Shown here: in pieces, positions 32,959 through 41,402 of the stretch
Layout of the letters: every line of letters starts with the position of its first letter
How positions within the stretch are numbered: the first letter of the stretch is position 1
Source of the DNA: Variovorax sp. KK3
GTDB lineage: Bacteria > Pseudomonadota > Gammaproteobacteria > Burkholderiales > Burkholderiaceae_C
Assembly: GCF_001984055.1 (NCBI RefSeq)
Contig: NZ_LYVO01000052.1
Location: forward strand, 1 to 49,695
Length of the DNA stretch: 49,695 nucleotides
Direction of reading: 5' to 3'
Translations under genes and position numbers: made by a program
Notes under the pieces: model-generated
The model's input: the letters and a program-made list of their open reading frames with translations, nothing else
Database searches by the model: none
Told to the model about the DNA's origin: nothing

Positions 32959-33810
32959 ATGTACAACCACCTCTTCAATGCCCCCGCACCTTTGACCCGC
33001 GTCGCGTTGCCGACGACGCACGGCGAAAGCCCCGATCCCCACCAACCGCAACCGCAGAAGTCATGGAGAGCCCTGGCGAGAGTTCACGGCCTCGAGCCTG
33101 GCGACCGCTGCATCCGCAACGCGCTGAAGCAGATCGACAGGGAGAAGGAGGAGCAGAACAAGGAGAGCGGCACGCGGAGCATCGGTGTTTCCATCACAAA
33201 TATCGCGGACAAGCTCACCGCCGTTCCTGACCACACCGGCATGAACCGCGCCATCAACGAGCTTGGACTCCCCCGTACAGCAGTTCACTCGCTCGCAATC
33301 GATATCGAATCACGTGACGGCGTTCTTCGGCGTTTTGAAGAGCTGCGACACGAAAGTGCATCCGCCGAACGGTCCAACGAACTCGACCAGCTCGAAGGCG
33401 AACTAGAGGAATATCAATCGAAGATCGAGAGGAACCACGACTACCTTCAGCTTTTGTTGACCGGTGCTCAACCGGCTCCGCTTCTTCTCCCAGGCTATGG
33501 TGACGCTCACCGCCTGTATCACAACCAAGCACTACGCATAGCGGCGGCGGCGTTCGTAACCTTCACGCCGGTGGCGGTCGTCGGGATCCTCGCATACGAC
33601 CAAGCAATGCGCCGAGCCGACTTTCTGCACAACAACCCCGGCTTTGGCGCATTGGCCGGATTCGATCCGTCGTCGCCCACGTACCACGAGGACGTCGATG
33701 CCGTCGTTCTCCGCAACGTCAGGCACTACGTGCCGATGGCGGCCGTCGCCGCCCTGGTGAACGTGGTTTTGACGGAAGTCTTCTATCAAGTGTTCTGTCG
33801 TCAGTTCTGA
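32959..33810 (+). CDS. putative chaperone client: coiled-coil protein with two C-terminal membrane segments
   Basis: A 283-residue protein of lower GC than its surroundings. The first 40 residues are polar and Pro/His/Thr-rich, without a Sec signal. A long amphipathic region (about residues 115-175, rich in E/R/L heptads, e.g. LDQLEGELEEYQSKIERNHD) should form a coiled coil. Two hydrophobic segments follow, at about 202-225 (AAAAFVTFTPVAVVGILAY) and 262-280 (AAVAALVNVVLTEVFYQVF). An unstructured N-terminus, a coiled coil and hydrophobic helices, directly behind a SycD-type chaperone, is the layout of type III translocators and membrane-targeted effectors. No sequence family recognised; secretion is inference. 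Confidence 0.6.
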   Translation: MYNHLFNAPAPLTRVALPTTHGESPDPHQPQPQKSWRALARVHGLEPGDRCIRNALKQIDREKEEQNKESGTRSIGVSITNIADKLTAVPDHTGMNRAINELGLPRTAVHSLAIDIESRDGVLRRFEELRHESASAERSNELDQLEGELEEYQSKIERNHDYLQLLLTGAQPAPLLLPGYGDAHRLYHNQALRIAAAAFVTFTPVAVVGILAYDQAMRRADFLHNNPGFGALAGFDPSSPTYHEDVDAVVLRNVRHYVPMAAVAALVNVVLTEVFYQVFCRQF

Positions 33811-33822
33811 GGCATTTCTCGT

Positions 33823-34239
33823 TCACGGCCCCACCCAGTCACGCAGCGCGCCGACCTCCACGCCGTGCACCGCAAGCCGGCGACGCAAGTCGAGCACCGC
33901 CCGGTCCTTGCTGAACAGCCGGGCCCGGTGCGCGACGGCGAGGTCGACGAAGACCTGGTCGTCGACGTCGTCACACAGGCATGGCGCACGCGGTGCGTCT
34001 TCGACCATCTCGACGCGTCGATCGAAGGCCTCCAGCACGGACGCGGCAAGGCGTCCACGGCTCGCCAGCCGCGCAGCGATCAAGGGGTAGCCCAGCACGC
34101 GTTTCAGTTCGCCGCGCATCGCCGCGGTTGCGATCCACCGCACGGCGCCGGCATCGAGCGCCACCACCAAAGCCGCGCATCCCGGATCGTCGAACACCAG
34201 CAGGTCGAGGGCGATGTTGGTGTCGATGACGACGTGCAT
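33823..34239 (-). CDS. PIN-domain protein (putative ribonuclease toxin family)
   Basis: A 138-residue PIN fold of the COG1569-like group. It opens MHVVIDTNIALDLLVF, with the first acidic metal ligand Asp6. It continues with the helix RGELKRVLGYPL and the DDQVFVDLAVAHRARLFSKDRAVLDL stretch, which carries further acidic residues. PIN proteins cleave RNA with Mg2+. They usually pair with a small antitoxin just upstream; here the upstream gene on the same strand is the 965-residue hydrolase, 32 bases away, and no antitoxin is visible. It may be orphaned or serve another nuclease role. Confidence 0.8.
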   Translation of the reverse strand: MHVVIDTNIALDLLVFDDPGCAALVVALDAGAVRWIATAAMRGELKRVLGYPLIAARLASRGRLAASVLEAFDRRVEMVEDAPRAPCLCDDVDDQVFVDLAVAHRARLFSKDRAVLDLRRRLAVHGVEVGALRDWVGP

Positions 34240-34271
34240 GGGCGGTGATGCTAACCCCCGGCACTTTCTGT

Positions 34272-37169
34272 TCAGAACCCGCGCAGGTCGTCCACCGCCA
34301 TCGCCAGCTTGCCGGCGGTGATGCGCTCCAGCGCGCGCGTCATGACTTCGATGTCGTTGTCGAAGGCGCCGTGCGACGAGCGCTCCAGCACCGGCTGGCC
34401 GGCCGCGTCGAGTGCCACCTCGATGCGCGCCGCCTGCACGCGCTGGGTGCGCGACTCCAGCTTCGACGCCAGCGCGGCCTGGCGCCACAGGGCCAGCGCC
34501 TCGCCGGTGTCCGACGAACCGTCCCAGCCCGAATAGGCCGCGTCGTTGATGCGGTCCAGGCCGAGGATGGGCGTGTGCAAATCGGACTCCAGTGCGTTGG
34601 AGACCAGGTACAGCAGCGACTTTCGGTAGACGGGGCCGACCGTGTCCGCGCGCTCGACCGTGTCGGCGAGCACGTCGAGATGCAGCCGCTCCATCAGCTT
34701 CGCATCGGCCGCGTAATGGCGGTTGGCGAAGGCCACCGAGCAGGCCGGCGCCATCAGGCTCACCGAGGCGATACGAGCGCCGAGGCCGCCGTCGCGGCCG
34801 GCGCGCTGGCGTTCGGCCAGGGCGCCGAGCAGGTGGCCGATGGCGATCGCGCCGGCCGAATGCCCGACCAAGTGCAGCTCGAACTTCTCGCCCCAGTTGC
34901 CGGCCAGCGCCTGCACCGCGTCGAGCAGCAGGTCGCCGCCGCGCCGCACGGCGAAGGCCAGTTCGGCGTTCTCCTTCATCTCGCTCCACAGCGGCCGCGC
35001 CACGGGCCGGCCCACGCTTTTCTCGATGAGCAGGTCGGTCTTCTCGCTGACCCATTCGCCGGCGCCGGCGCCTGCTCGGGCCGGCTCGGTGCGGAAGGCA
35101 TCGGCGAGGATGTTGCCGATGGTCTCGAACAGCCCCGTCTTCCACACCAGGAACAGCGGGTAGCAGCCATTGCCGATGAAGTAACGGCCCATGGCGCTGG
35201 CGCGCTTGATCGCCTCGTCCTCGCTGTTGAGCCCGCCATGCACGTAGAGCACCAGCCGCTTGGTGCTCACCTGCTGCTGGCGGAACCAGGTGTCGGGCAG
35301 CACGCAGGCCTGCTGCTGCAGCTTGCGCGGCTGCTCGTCCTCGGTGAGATAGCGGCTGACGCGGCCGTCGTTGCCGAGCACCACGCTGTGCTGGTAGGCC
35401 AGGCCGGTGTCCCACCACTTGCTGCGGTCGGTGCCCGAGAGCGCGGCGGACGCGCCGCTGCCGCCCACCGCCAGCCGGCCGGCGATGACGCCGGGCACGC
35501 CCAGCGCGACCACCCAGGCGTCCATCGCATTGGCCAGCCAGTCGAGGTAGCCGAGCACCGCGAAGCCGCCCGCGCCCCAGCCCTTGCCCCAGGAGTTCTG
35601 CAGGATGAAGCCCTGCGCGTTGAAGCCGATCAGCGCGAAGGCATGGCCACCCGTCTGCGAGCGGCGGCCGTCGAAGGCGATGAGCGGCAGGTCGGCATGC
35701 TTCTTCGGCGCCGGCGTCATGGGCACCGCATCCCATCCGGCATGGGTGAAGGCGGAGACGAAAACCGCGCGGTGCTGCGCGATGGCGGCCTGCAGGTCGG
35801 TGATGGACGTGGTGTCGACGCGGTAGTACACGCCCAGCGTGTTCTGCGAGGCGCGCGCCGCGAAGCCGTAGTTGGCGGGGTTCGATTTCTCGGGCAGGTA
35901 GGGCCAGTCCTGTTCCAGGCACACGCCGTGGTTGAACCAGCCCTTGATCGCGCCGCGGCAGCTCGACCCTTCGTAGTTCTCGCCATCGTACTCGTCGTGC
36001 CGCCGCGCGAGCGTGTAGAGCATGCGCGGGCTCACCGACTCGAACTTGGCCGGCAGGCCCGACTTGACCCAGCGCAGGTAGTTGATGACGCACGACAGCC
36101 CGAAGCCGGTGCAGGCGCCCTCGCGACCCTGGTCGAGGATCAGGCCGGCGCGGGTGTAGGCCGGCAGGTACTGCCGCACTTCCTCGGTCGGCGGAAACTC
36201 GTCGGGCAGGCTGATCGCGCTGGGCAGGAAGACGCGGTCGCGCAGGTCGGCCGCGTCCTTGCGCGTGCGGGAGACGGTGGCGCGTTCGACGGGCGACGGC
36301 GCGTCCGCCGCGGCCCTGGCAGCGGCAGCACCGCGCCCCGCGGCACCCGCACGCACGGGCGGCCACACCGCGGCCGCGCGCTCGTACACGTCCTCGAACC
36401 GATCGAGGCCGTGGGCGCCGCCGTTCACGAGCTTGCGCGCCTGGGCCAGGTCGCCGCCGCCGATGGCCTGGCGGAACTTGGCGGCCTTGTCGGCCAGGTA
36501 CAGCGCCAGCAGCACGGCCGCCACTTCAGGCGCATTGGCCCGGTCGGGCGAAGCGCCGAGCGGCACGCCGATGCGTTCGCCGTAGCGCGTGTAGTTGTCC
36601 TTGCCGGTCAGCTGCACGAAGCCGCGACCGCGGTAGCGCTCACCGTCGCCGGGCTGGCTGTTGCCCAGGCTCGTGCGCTTGTCGTAAAGGCTGAAGGGCG
36701 GGCCGCCGGGCGGCGTGTTGAACTTCGACGGCGCCTCGGAGATGGGTACGAAGCCCTCGGTCTCGGCGCGGATGGTGCCCAGCGCGCCGAGGATCATGGC
36801 GCGGTCGGTCAGCTGCGCGACGCCGAGGGCGGCCTCGATGTAGGGCAGGTAGCGCGCGATGTTGGCCGGCTTGGTGGCCGGAAACAGCCGGCTGACGTTG
36901 CCGACGTTGAGCGCCAGCTCGAAGCGGCCCGTGTCGATCTCGATGAGGTCCAGCAACTGCTGGCAGCGCGGCCCGACCACGCCGTCGGCGATGAGGCCGA
37001 CGCCGGCCTGCCAGCGGCGGATGGCGGCGTCGAAGTCGTCGTCGATGGCAGTGCCGGCGGACTGCAGCGAGGCGAAGGGCTTGGCATCGTCGCCCAGCAC
37101 CTTCACGAGGGCCTTGCGCAGCCTCTCGACGTCCTCGCCGGCGCTCCCCTTGATCATCAGGATCTGCAT
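34272..37169 (-). CDS. four-domain hydrolase: peptidoglycan-binding, GH19, papain-like C1 protease, alpha/beta hydrolase
   Basis: A 965-residue protein without signal peptide or membrane segment. The ATG is preceded by GAGGAG. Domain 1 (about 1-75) is a PG_binding_1 repeat (IRRWQAGVGLIADGVVGPR). Domain 2 (about 100-270) is a glycoside hydrolase 19 fold with candidate catalytic Glu136 (IRAETEGF) and the signature RYRGRGFVQLTGKDNY. An Ala-rich linker follows (about 272-300). Domain 3 (about 310-555) is a C1A papain-type protease: Gln347 and Cys353 (DQGREGACTGFG), His509 (GGHAFALIGF), Asn525 (NSWGKGWG). Domain 4 (about 625-870) has an alpha/beta-hydrolase or lipase fold with VLYVHGG and the nucleophile elbow GHSAG (Ser771). 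It would cut the peptidoglycan glycan, protein and an ester. It is probably an interbacterial effector, but no delivery system is adjacent. Confidence 0.82.
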   Translation of the reverse strand: MQILMIKGSAGEDVERLRKALVKVLGDDAKPFASLQSAGTAIDDDFDAAIRRWQAGVGLIADGVVGPRCQQLLDLIEIDTGRFELALNVGNVSRLFPATKPANIARYLPYIEAALGVAQLTDRAMILGALGTIRAETEGFVPISEAPSKFNTPPGGPPFSLYDKRTSLGNSQPGDGERYRGRGFVQLTGKDNYTRYGERIGVPLGASPDRANAPEVAAVLLALYLADKAAKFRQAIGGGDLAQARKLVNGGAHGLDRFEDVYERAAAVWPPVRAGAAGRGAAAARAAADAPSPVERATVSRTRKDAADLRDRVFLPSAISLPDEFPPTEEVRQYLPAYTRAGLILDQGREGACTGFGLSCVINYLRWVKSGLPAKFESVSPRMLYTLARRHDEYDGENYEGSSCRGAIKGWFNHGVCLEQDWPYLPEKSNPANYGFAARASQNTLGVYYRVDTTSITDLQAAIAQHRAVFVSAFTHAGWDAVPMTPAPKKHADLPLIAFDGRRSQTGGHAFALIGFNAQGFILQNSWGKGWGAGGFAVLGYLDWLANAMDAWVVALGVPGVIAGRLAVGGSGASAALSGTDRSKWWDTGLAYQHSVVLGNDGRVSRYLTEDEQPRKLQQQACVLPDTWFRQQQVSTKRLVLYVHGGLNSEDEAIKRASAMGRYFIGNGCYPLFLVWKTGLFETIGNILADAFRTEPARAGAGAGEWVSEKTDLLIEKSVGRPVARPLWSEMKENAELAFAVRRGGDLLLDAVQALAGNWGEKFELHLVGHSAGAIAIGHLLGALAERQRAGRDGGLGARIASVSLMAPACSVAFANRHYAADAKLMERLHLDVLADTVERADTVGPVYRKSLLYLVSNALESDLHTPILGLDRINDAAYSGWDGSSDTGEALALWRQAALASKLESRTQRVQAARIEVALDAAGQPVLERSSHGAFDNDIEVMTRALERITAGKLAMAVDDLRGF

Positions 37170-37294
37170 GGCGGCTCCTCGGGCGGCAGTCGCCCAGCGC
37201 GAGGCATGTTGCTGCGCGTGCCCGGGGCTGTCCATCGGCCGAACCGGCTAGGCCATCGGGCGGTGCGGCGCAGAGGGCCGCGCGATCGCGATGC

Positions 37295-38521
37295 TCAGGC
37301 GGCCGGCTTGCCGCGCGCCGAGCCCGCCACCATGTCGAAGCGGAAGAGCCGGCATTCGATGGGCCCGTTCCACATCGGCACGCGGCGCGATTCCTTGAGC
37401 CGCATGCGCTTGGGCAGTTGCAGGTCGGGCGTGAGCACCCAGGCGGTCCAGCCGGCGAAGCTCTTCTTCCAGTGGCTGGCCAGCTGCTGGAAGAACTCGC
37501 CGCCGTCCTCGGTCTGCGCCTGCTCGCGGCGGCCGCGCGTGACGCCGCCGACCTCGATGCGCTCGCCATAGGGCGGATTGAGCACGATCACGCCCGACTC
37601 GGCAGGCGGCATGCGCTGCAAGGCATCGCCGCCGCGGAACTGCACCGCGGCCGCGACGCCGGCCCGCTCGGCATTGCGCTGCGCGAAGTCGACCATGCGG
37701 TGCGACACGTCGGAGCCGAAGATAGGCGCCGCGGTCGACGTGCGCACCGCCGCCTGCGCTTCAGCCTTGAGCGCCGCCCACACGTGCGCCTGAAAGGGCA
37801 ACAGCTTCTCGAAGCCGAAGCGCCGCACGCTGCCCGCCGCGATGCCCAGCGCCAACTGCGCCGCCTCGATCGCGATGGTGCCGCTGCCGCAGCACGGGTC
37901 GTAGAGCGGTGCGTTCGCGATCTCGCCGGTCTCGGGGTTCCACCAGCCGCTGGCGGCCAGCATGGCGGCGGCCAGGGTTTCCTTGAGCGGTGCGTCGCCC
38001 TTGTCCTGGCGCCATCCGCGCTTGAAGAGCGACTCGCCGGAGGTGTCGATGTACAGCGTGCAGTGGGTGGCGTCGAGGTGCGCGAACACGCGCGCGTCGG
38101 GCCAGCGGGTCTCGATGCTCGGGCGCACGCCGCCGGCGCGCTCGCGGAAGCGGTCGACGATCGCGTCCTTGATGCGCAGGGTGGCGAAGTTGAGGCTCTT
38201 GAGCGGACTCTGCTGGGCCGTGGTCTCGATCTTGAAGGTGTTCCTGGCCGTGAACCAGATCTCCCAGGCCACGCCGCTCGCGATGGCGTACAGGTCGTGC
38301 TCGCTGCCGTAAGGCGCATGGGACAGCTCGATCAGCACGCGTTGCGCGAGCCGGCTGTGCAGGTTGAGCCGCAGCGCGTCGCGCCAGTCGGCGCGCACCC
38401 GCACGCCGCCGCGCAGGCTCAGCAGGTCCTGGCCGGCGCGACCGGTCAAGGCGTGCACTTCCTGGGCCAGGAAGTCTTCCACGCCGGCGGCGCAGGGAAG
38501 AAAAAGGGAAAGCTCGTTCAT
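37295..38521 (-). CDS. THUMP-domain class I SAM-dependent RNA methyltransferase (RlmL N-domain-like)
   Basis: A 408-residue cytosolic enzyme. A ferredoxin-like/THUMP region covers about residues 1-160 (SLFLPCAAGVEDFLAQEV; HCTLYIDTSGESLFKRGWR). The methyltransferase domain has DPCCGSGTIAIEAA (motif I) and VLNPPYGER (catalytic NPPY for N2-guanine). This is the first half of E. coli RlmL, which makes m2G2445 in 23S rRNA; the second RlmK half is absent, as is usual outside gamma-proteobacteria. The start at 38521 is the first ATG of the protein-like part. It is divergent from the NarL-type regulator across a 140-base space. Confidence 0.9.
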   Translation of the reverse strand: MNELSLFLPCAAGVEDFLAQEVHALTGRAGQDLLSLRGGVRVRADWRDALRLNLHSRLAQRVLIELSHAPYGSEHDLYAIASGVAWEIWFTARNTFKIETTAQQSPLKSLNFATLRIKDAIVDRFRERAGGVRPSIETRWPDARVFAHLDATHCTLYIDTSGESLFKRGWRQDKGDAPLKETLAAAMLAASGWWNPETGEIANAPLYDPCCGSGTIAIEAAQLALGIAAGSVRRFGFEKLLPFQAHVWAALKAEAQAAVRTSTAAPIFGSDVSHRMVDFAQRNAERAGVAAAVQFRGGDALQRMPPAESGVIVLNPPYGERIEVGGVTRGRREQAQTEDGGEFFQQLASHWKKSFAGWTAWVLTPDLQLPKRMRLKESRRVPMWNGPIECRLFRFDMVAGSARGKPAA

Positions 38522-38661
38522 GGGGGAGGCGGTCAGTATCCCATGCAGGCTTCGGCGCGCCCGCGCACCTTCGCCGACCCCGGTGGCATAGCGCCTTCGC
38601 GCGATGGCTGCCGCGCACACCGGGTGGGAGAATGCGCGCGTCGCATCGCCGAAGGGCAGCC

Positions 38662-39315
38662 ATGACCACCAGCGTGCTGATCGTCGAAGACGAACCCGAG
38701 TTCCTGCGCCGCTTCTCGGATGCGGTGCTGGCCGACCCGGCGCTGAACCTGGTCGGCGCCGTCGCCAACGGCCGCGCCGGCATCGCGATGCTCGATGCGC
38801 AGCCGCCCGACGTCATGCTGGTCGACCTGGGTCTGCCCGACATCGACGGCGTGGACGTGATCCTCCACGCGGCGCGCAAGCACCCGCAATGCGACGTGCT
38901 GGTGGTCACGATGTTCGGCGACGACCAGCACGTGGTCGACTCCATCGAGGCCGGCGCCACCGGCTACCTGCTGAAGGACGCGGGTGCCGATCGCATCGCC
39001 GGCAGCATCCACGAGCTGCGCGCGGGCGGCTCGCCGATCAGCCCCAGCATCGCGCGGCGCGTGCTCTCGCGCTTTCGCATCAGCACGGCGCCGCAGCCCG
39101 CACCGGCCAAGGACGTGCCGCCCTCGCCGCTGACCGAACGCGAGACCGAGATCCTGCGGCTGGCCGCCAAGGGCCTGAGCTTCGAGACCATCGGCGAGCT
39201 GACCGGCATCTCGCCGCATACCGTGGTGGCGCACGTCAAGAAGATCTACCGCAAGCTGGCCGTGCATTCGCGCGGCGAGGCGGTCTACGAAGCGAGCCAG
39301 ATGGGGCTGCTGTGA
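38662..39315 (+). CDS. NarL/LuxR-family response regulator
   Basis: A 217-residue regulator. The receiver domain has SVLIVEDEPEF, phospho-acceptor Asp55 (MLVDLGLPDIDG), VTMFGDD and LLKDAGAD with the conserved Lys. After a Pro/Ala linker (about 135-150) comes the LuxR-type helix-turn-helix LTERETEILRLAAKGLSFET...SPHTVVAHVKKIYRKL. GAAGGG lies 8 bases before the ATG at 38662. The stop codon overlaps the kinase start by one base, so the two are translated together. Together they are a NarXL-like pair, unrelated in sequence to the hybrid system at 6.5-9 kb. Confidence 0.92.
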   Translation: MTTSVLIVEDEPEFLRRFSDAVLADPALNLVGAVANGRAGIAMLDAQPPDVMLVDLGLPDIDGVDVILHAARKHPQCDVLVVTMFGDDQHVVDSIEAGATGYLLKDAGADRIAGSIHELRAGGSPISPSIARRVLSRFRISTAPQPAPAKDVPPSPLTERETEILRLAAKGLSFETIGELTGISPHTVVAHVKKIYRKLAVHSRGEAVYEASQMGLL

Positions 39316-41306
39316 TGCGTGCAGCGCGCCTTGCCGGCGCGCTGTGCGGCGTTCTGCTGCGTGCGTCGGCGGCGATGCTGCTGGCATGCCTTGCCACGTT
39401 CGCTGATGCGGCGGCACAGGCGGCGGCACAGGCGGCGGCACAGGCGGCGGCACAGGCGGCGGCACAGGCGGCGGCGCAGGCGGCAGTGCAGCCAACCGTG
39501 CAGACGCCGCGCGTGGCACAGGTATACGCGGCCCCGGAGGTGCAGCGCAGTCCGCCACCGCCTGGCGCGGCCTGGCAGCCAGTGATGCTGCCCGACGACG
39601 CGGGCTATTCGCGCCCATCGCTGGCGCTGGTGCCGGCGTGGTATCGCGTCGGCTTCGTCTACCCCGACGACCCGGCGCGCCAGACCGCGTGGGCCGTCTA
39701 CGTGCCCTACCTCTACGACGGCGGCGAGATCTGGCTCAACGGCGGCCTGATCGGCAGCGTGGCAGAAAGCAGCCCGGCCCTGCATGCACGCACCTACCGG
39801 CCGCAGATGGCGCTGCTGCCGCCCTCGCTGCTGCGTCCGGGGCCCAACGAGATCGCGATTCGCGCCGCGCCGTCGAAGGAATACCCGCTGCGCTTTCCGC
39901 AGCTGCGCATCGGCCCGCTGGACCAGATCCAGCCGCTGCACAACCGCCGCCTGTTCTGGGTGCGCACGGTGCCGGAGCTGACGGTGGTGGTGTCCTTCCT
40001 GTCGGCCGGCTTCGTCGCCTTCATCTGGTGGCGGCGCCGCGAAGAGGTGCTCTACGGCCTCTTCGGGCTGGCCGCGGCGCTGTGGGCCGTGCGCACCATG
40101 ACCTTTCTGATCGACAGCATGCCGATCGGGCCCTGGCACTGGTGGCGCGTGTTCTACCAATGCGCGACCGGCGGCTTCGTGATCGTGATGGCGGTGTTCA
40201 CGCTGCACTACGCAGGCGTGCGCCGACGATGGCTGGACCGCGCGCTGGTCGGCTACGGGCTGGTGGGGCCGTTGTGGTTCGCCATCGGCGGCTTCGAGGC
40301 CGAGCTGGCCATCGCGCGCTGGTGGCTGGGCGGCATGGTGGGCGTGGGCCTGCTGATCATCGCCATCGCCTTCGTCTATGCCCGGCGCCGCGGCACGCTG
40401 ACCGCGGCGGCGCTGTTCGCGGTGATGGCTTTCGCGGTGCTCGTGGGCATCCACGACTACCTGCTGACCTGGAACCCGGCGCTGCTCGCGCGCGTGCTGC
40501 CGACGTGGACCGGCCACCGCATCCACCTGCTGCACTACGGCTCGAACACGCTGCTGCTGGCCATGGGCGCGCTGCTCGTGTCGCGCTTCCTGCGCACGCT
40601 GCGTTCGCTGGAAGACCTCAACCGCACGCTCGAAACCCGCGTGGCCGACCGCGAACGCGCGCTGGCCGACAACTACCAGCGCCTGGCCGCGCTCGAGCGC
40701 GAGCATGCCGCCTCGGAAGAACGCCAGCTGATCATGCGCGACCTGCACGACGGGCTGGGCTCGCAGCTGTTCACCTCGCTGTCGCGGGTGGAGCGCGGCG
40801 ACATGGATGCGCAGCAGACCGCGACGATGCTGCGCGCCTGCATCGCCGACATGCGGCTCGCACTCGATGCACTGGCCTCCGGCGAGCACGACCTGGGTGC
40901 GGCGCTGGGCAACTTCATGTTCCGATGGGAAGGCCAGCTCGTGGCGGCCGGCGTGCATCCGGCCTGGGACGTCGAGTTGCCGGAAGACGGCATGACGCTG
41001 TCGCCGCATGCCGCGCTGCAACTGCTGCGTGTGGCGCAAGAGGCCTTGACCAACGTGCTCAAGCACGCGCACGCCAGCCAGGTGCAGGTGCGCCTGCGCC
41101 GCGCTGGCGACTTGCTGGAGATGGCCGTCGAAGACAACGGCCGCGGGCTGGCACCCGAACCGCGGCGCGAGGGCCACGGCCTGCGCAACATGCAGGCGCG
41201 GGCCCGACGGCTGGGCGGCACGCTCGAGCTGCGGCCGGGCACCGCGGGCGGCAGCCGTGTGCTTTTGCGCCTGCCGATGACGGCGGCTGCCGCAACGCCG
41301 GCGTGA
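39315..41306 (+). CDS. membrane sensor histidine kinase, HisKA_3 type (NarX-like output)
   Basis: A 663-residue kinase. Residues 1-30 are a signal peptide or first anchor. Then comes an Ala/Gln tandem repeat (32-59), a periplasmic beta-rich domain of about 150 residues (WYRVGFVYPDDP, EIWLNGGLIGSV, RPGPNEIAIRA) resembling the 7TMR-DISM extracellular fold, and about six or seven membrane helices (215-430). A coiled linker leads to the HisKA_3 H-box IMRDLHDGLGSQLF with phospho-acceptor His478, then HATPase (EALTNVLKHAHAS, VEDNGRGL, GHGLRNMQARA). Partner of the upstream response regulator. The periplasmic domain suggests sensing a sugar-like or envelope ligand. Confidence 0.88.
   Translation: MRAARLAGALCGVLLRASAAMLLACLATFADAAAQAAAQAAAQAAAQAAAQAAAQAAVQPTVQTPRVAQVYAAPEVQRSPPPPGAAWQPVMLPDDAGYSRPSLALVPAWYRVGFVYPDDPARQTAWAVYVPYLYDGGEIWLNGGLIGSVAESSPALHARTYRPQMALLPPSLLRPGPNEIAIRAAPSKEYPLRFPQLRIGPLDQIQPLHNRRLFWVRTVPELTVVVSFLSAGFVAFIWWRRREEVLYGLFGLAAALWAVRTMTFLIDSMPIGPWHWWRVFYQCATGGFVIVMAVFTLHYAGVRRRWLDRALVGYGLVGPLWFAIGGFEAELAIARWWLGGMVGVGLLIIAIAFVYARRRGTLTAAALFAVMAFAVLVGIHDYLLTWNPALLARVLPTWTGHRIHLLHYGSNTLLLAMGALLVSRFLRTLRSLEDLNRTLETRVADRERALADNYQRLAALEREHAASEERQLIMRDLHDGLGSQLFTSLSRVERGDMDAQQTATMLRACIADMRLALDALASGEHDLGAALGNFMFRWEGQLVAAGVHPAWDVELPEDGMTLSPHAALQLLRVAQEALTNVLKHAHASQVQVRLRRAGDLLEMAVEDNGRGLAPEPRREGHGLRNMQARARRLGGTLELRPGTAGGSRVLLRLPMTAAAATPA
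39408..39491 (+). repeat. 12-bp coding tandem repeat (AAAQ)6-7 in the kinase gene
   Basis: The unit GCGGCGGCACAG repeats six times (39408-39479, the last copy with GCGCAG) and is followed by a diverged seventh copy (39480-39491). It encodes AAAQ x6 then AAVQ right after the signal sequence. Near-perfect identity at DNA level points to slippage expansion in steps of four codons, which would keep the frame. Confidence 0.85.
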
Positions 41307-41402
41307 ATCGCAAGCTGTCTGGAATGCTTTCGCGACGGGTCGTTACCCAGCTCCGGGCAAGTTGACGTGCCTGCCCTCCCCTAAGACCACCCCGGAGCTA
41401 TT

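Noticed and set aside
34272..37169. Assignment of the four-domain hydrolase as a T6SS cargo
   Set aside because: No vgrG, PAAR, hcp or tss gene is in the window and the N-terminus has no MIX, FIX or PAAR motif; delivery route left open.
34245..37571. A very long open frame on the plus strand (about 1,100 codons) opposite the four-domain hydrolase
   Set aside because: Composition is His/Arg/Ala/Gly-rich with no domain, as expected for the antisense of a GC-rich gene; the minus-strand frame has clear catalytic motifs.
39408..39491. Short regular repeats that could suggest a CRISPR array
   Set aside because: There are no spacers and the repeats are in-frame codons of a kinase gene.
41300..41402. 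PIP/hrp-II box (TTCG-N16-TTCG type) upstream of the LRR gene
   Set aside because: A TTCGC is present at 41329, but the second half-site is not at the required distance. The same search upstream of the chaperone gene also failed.
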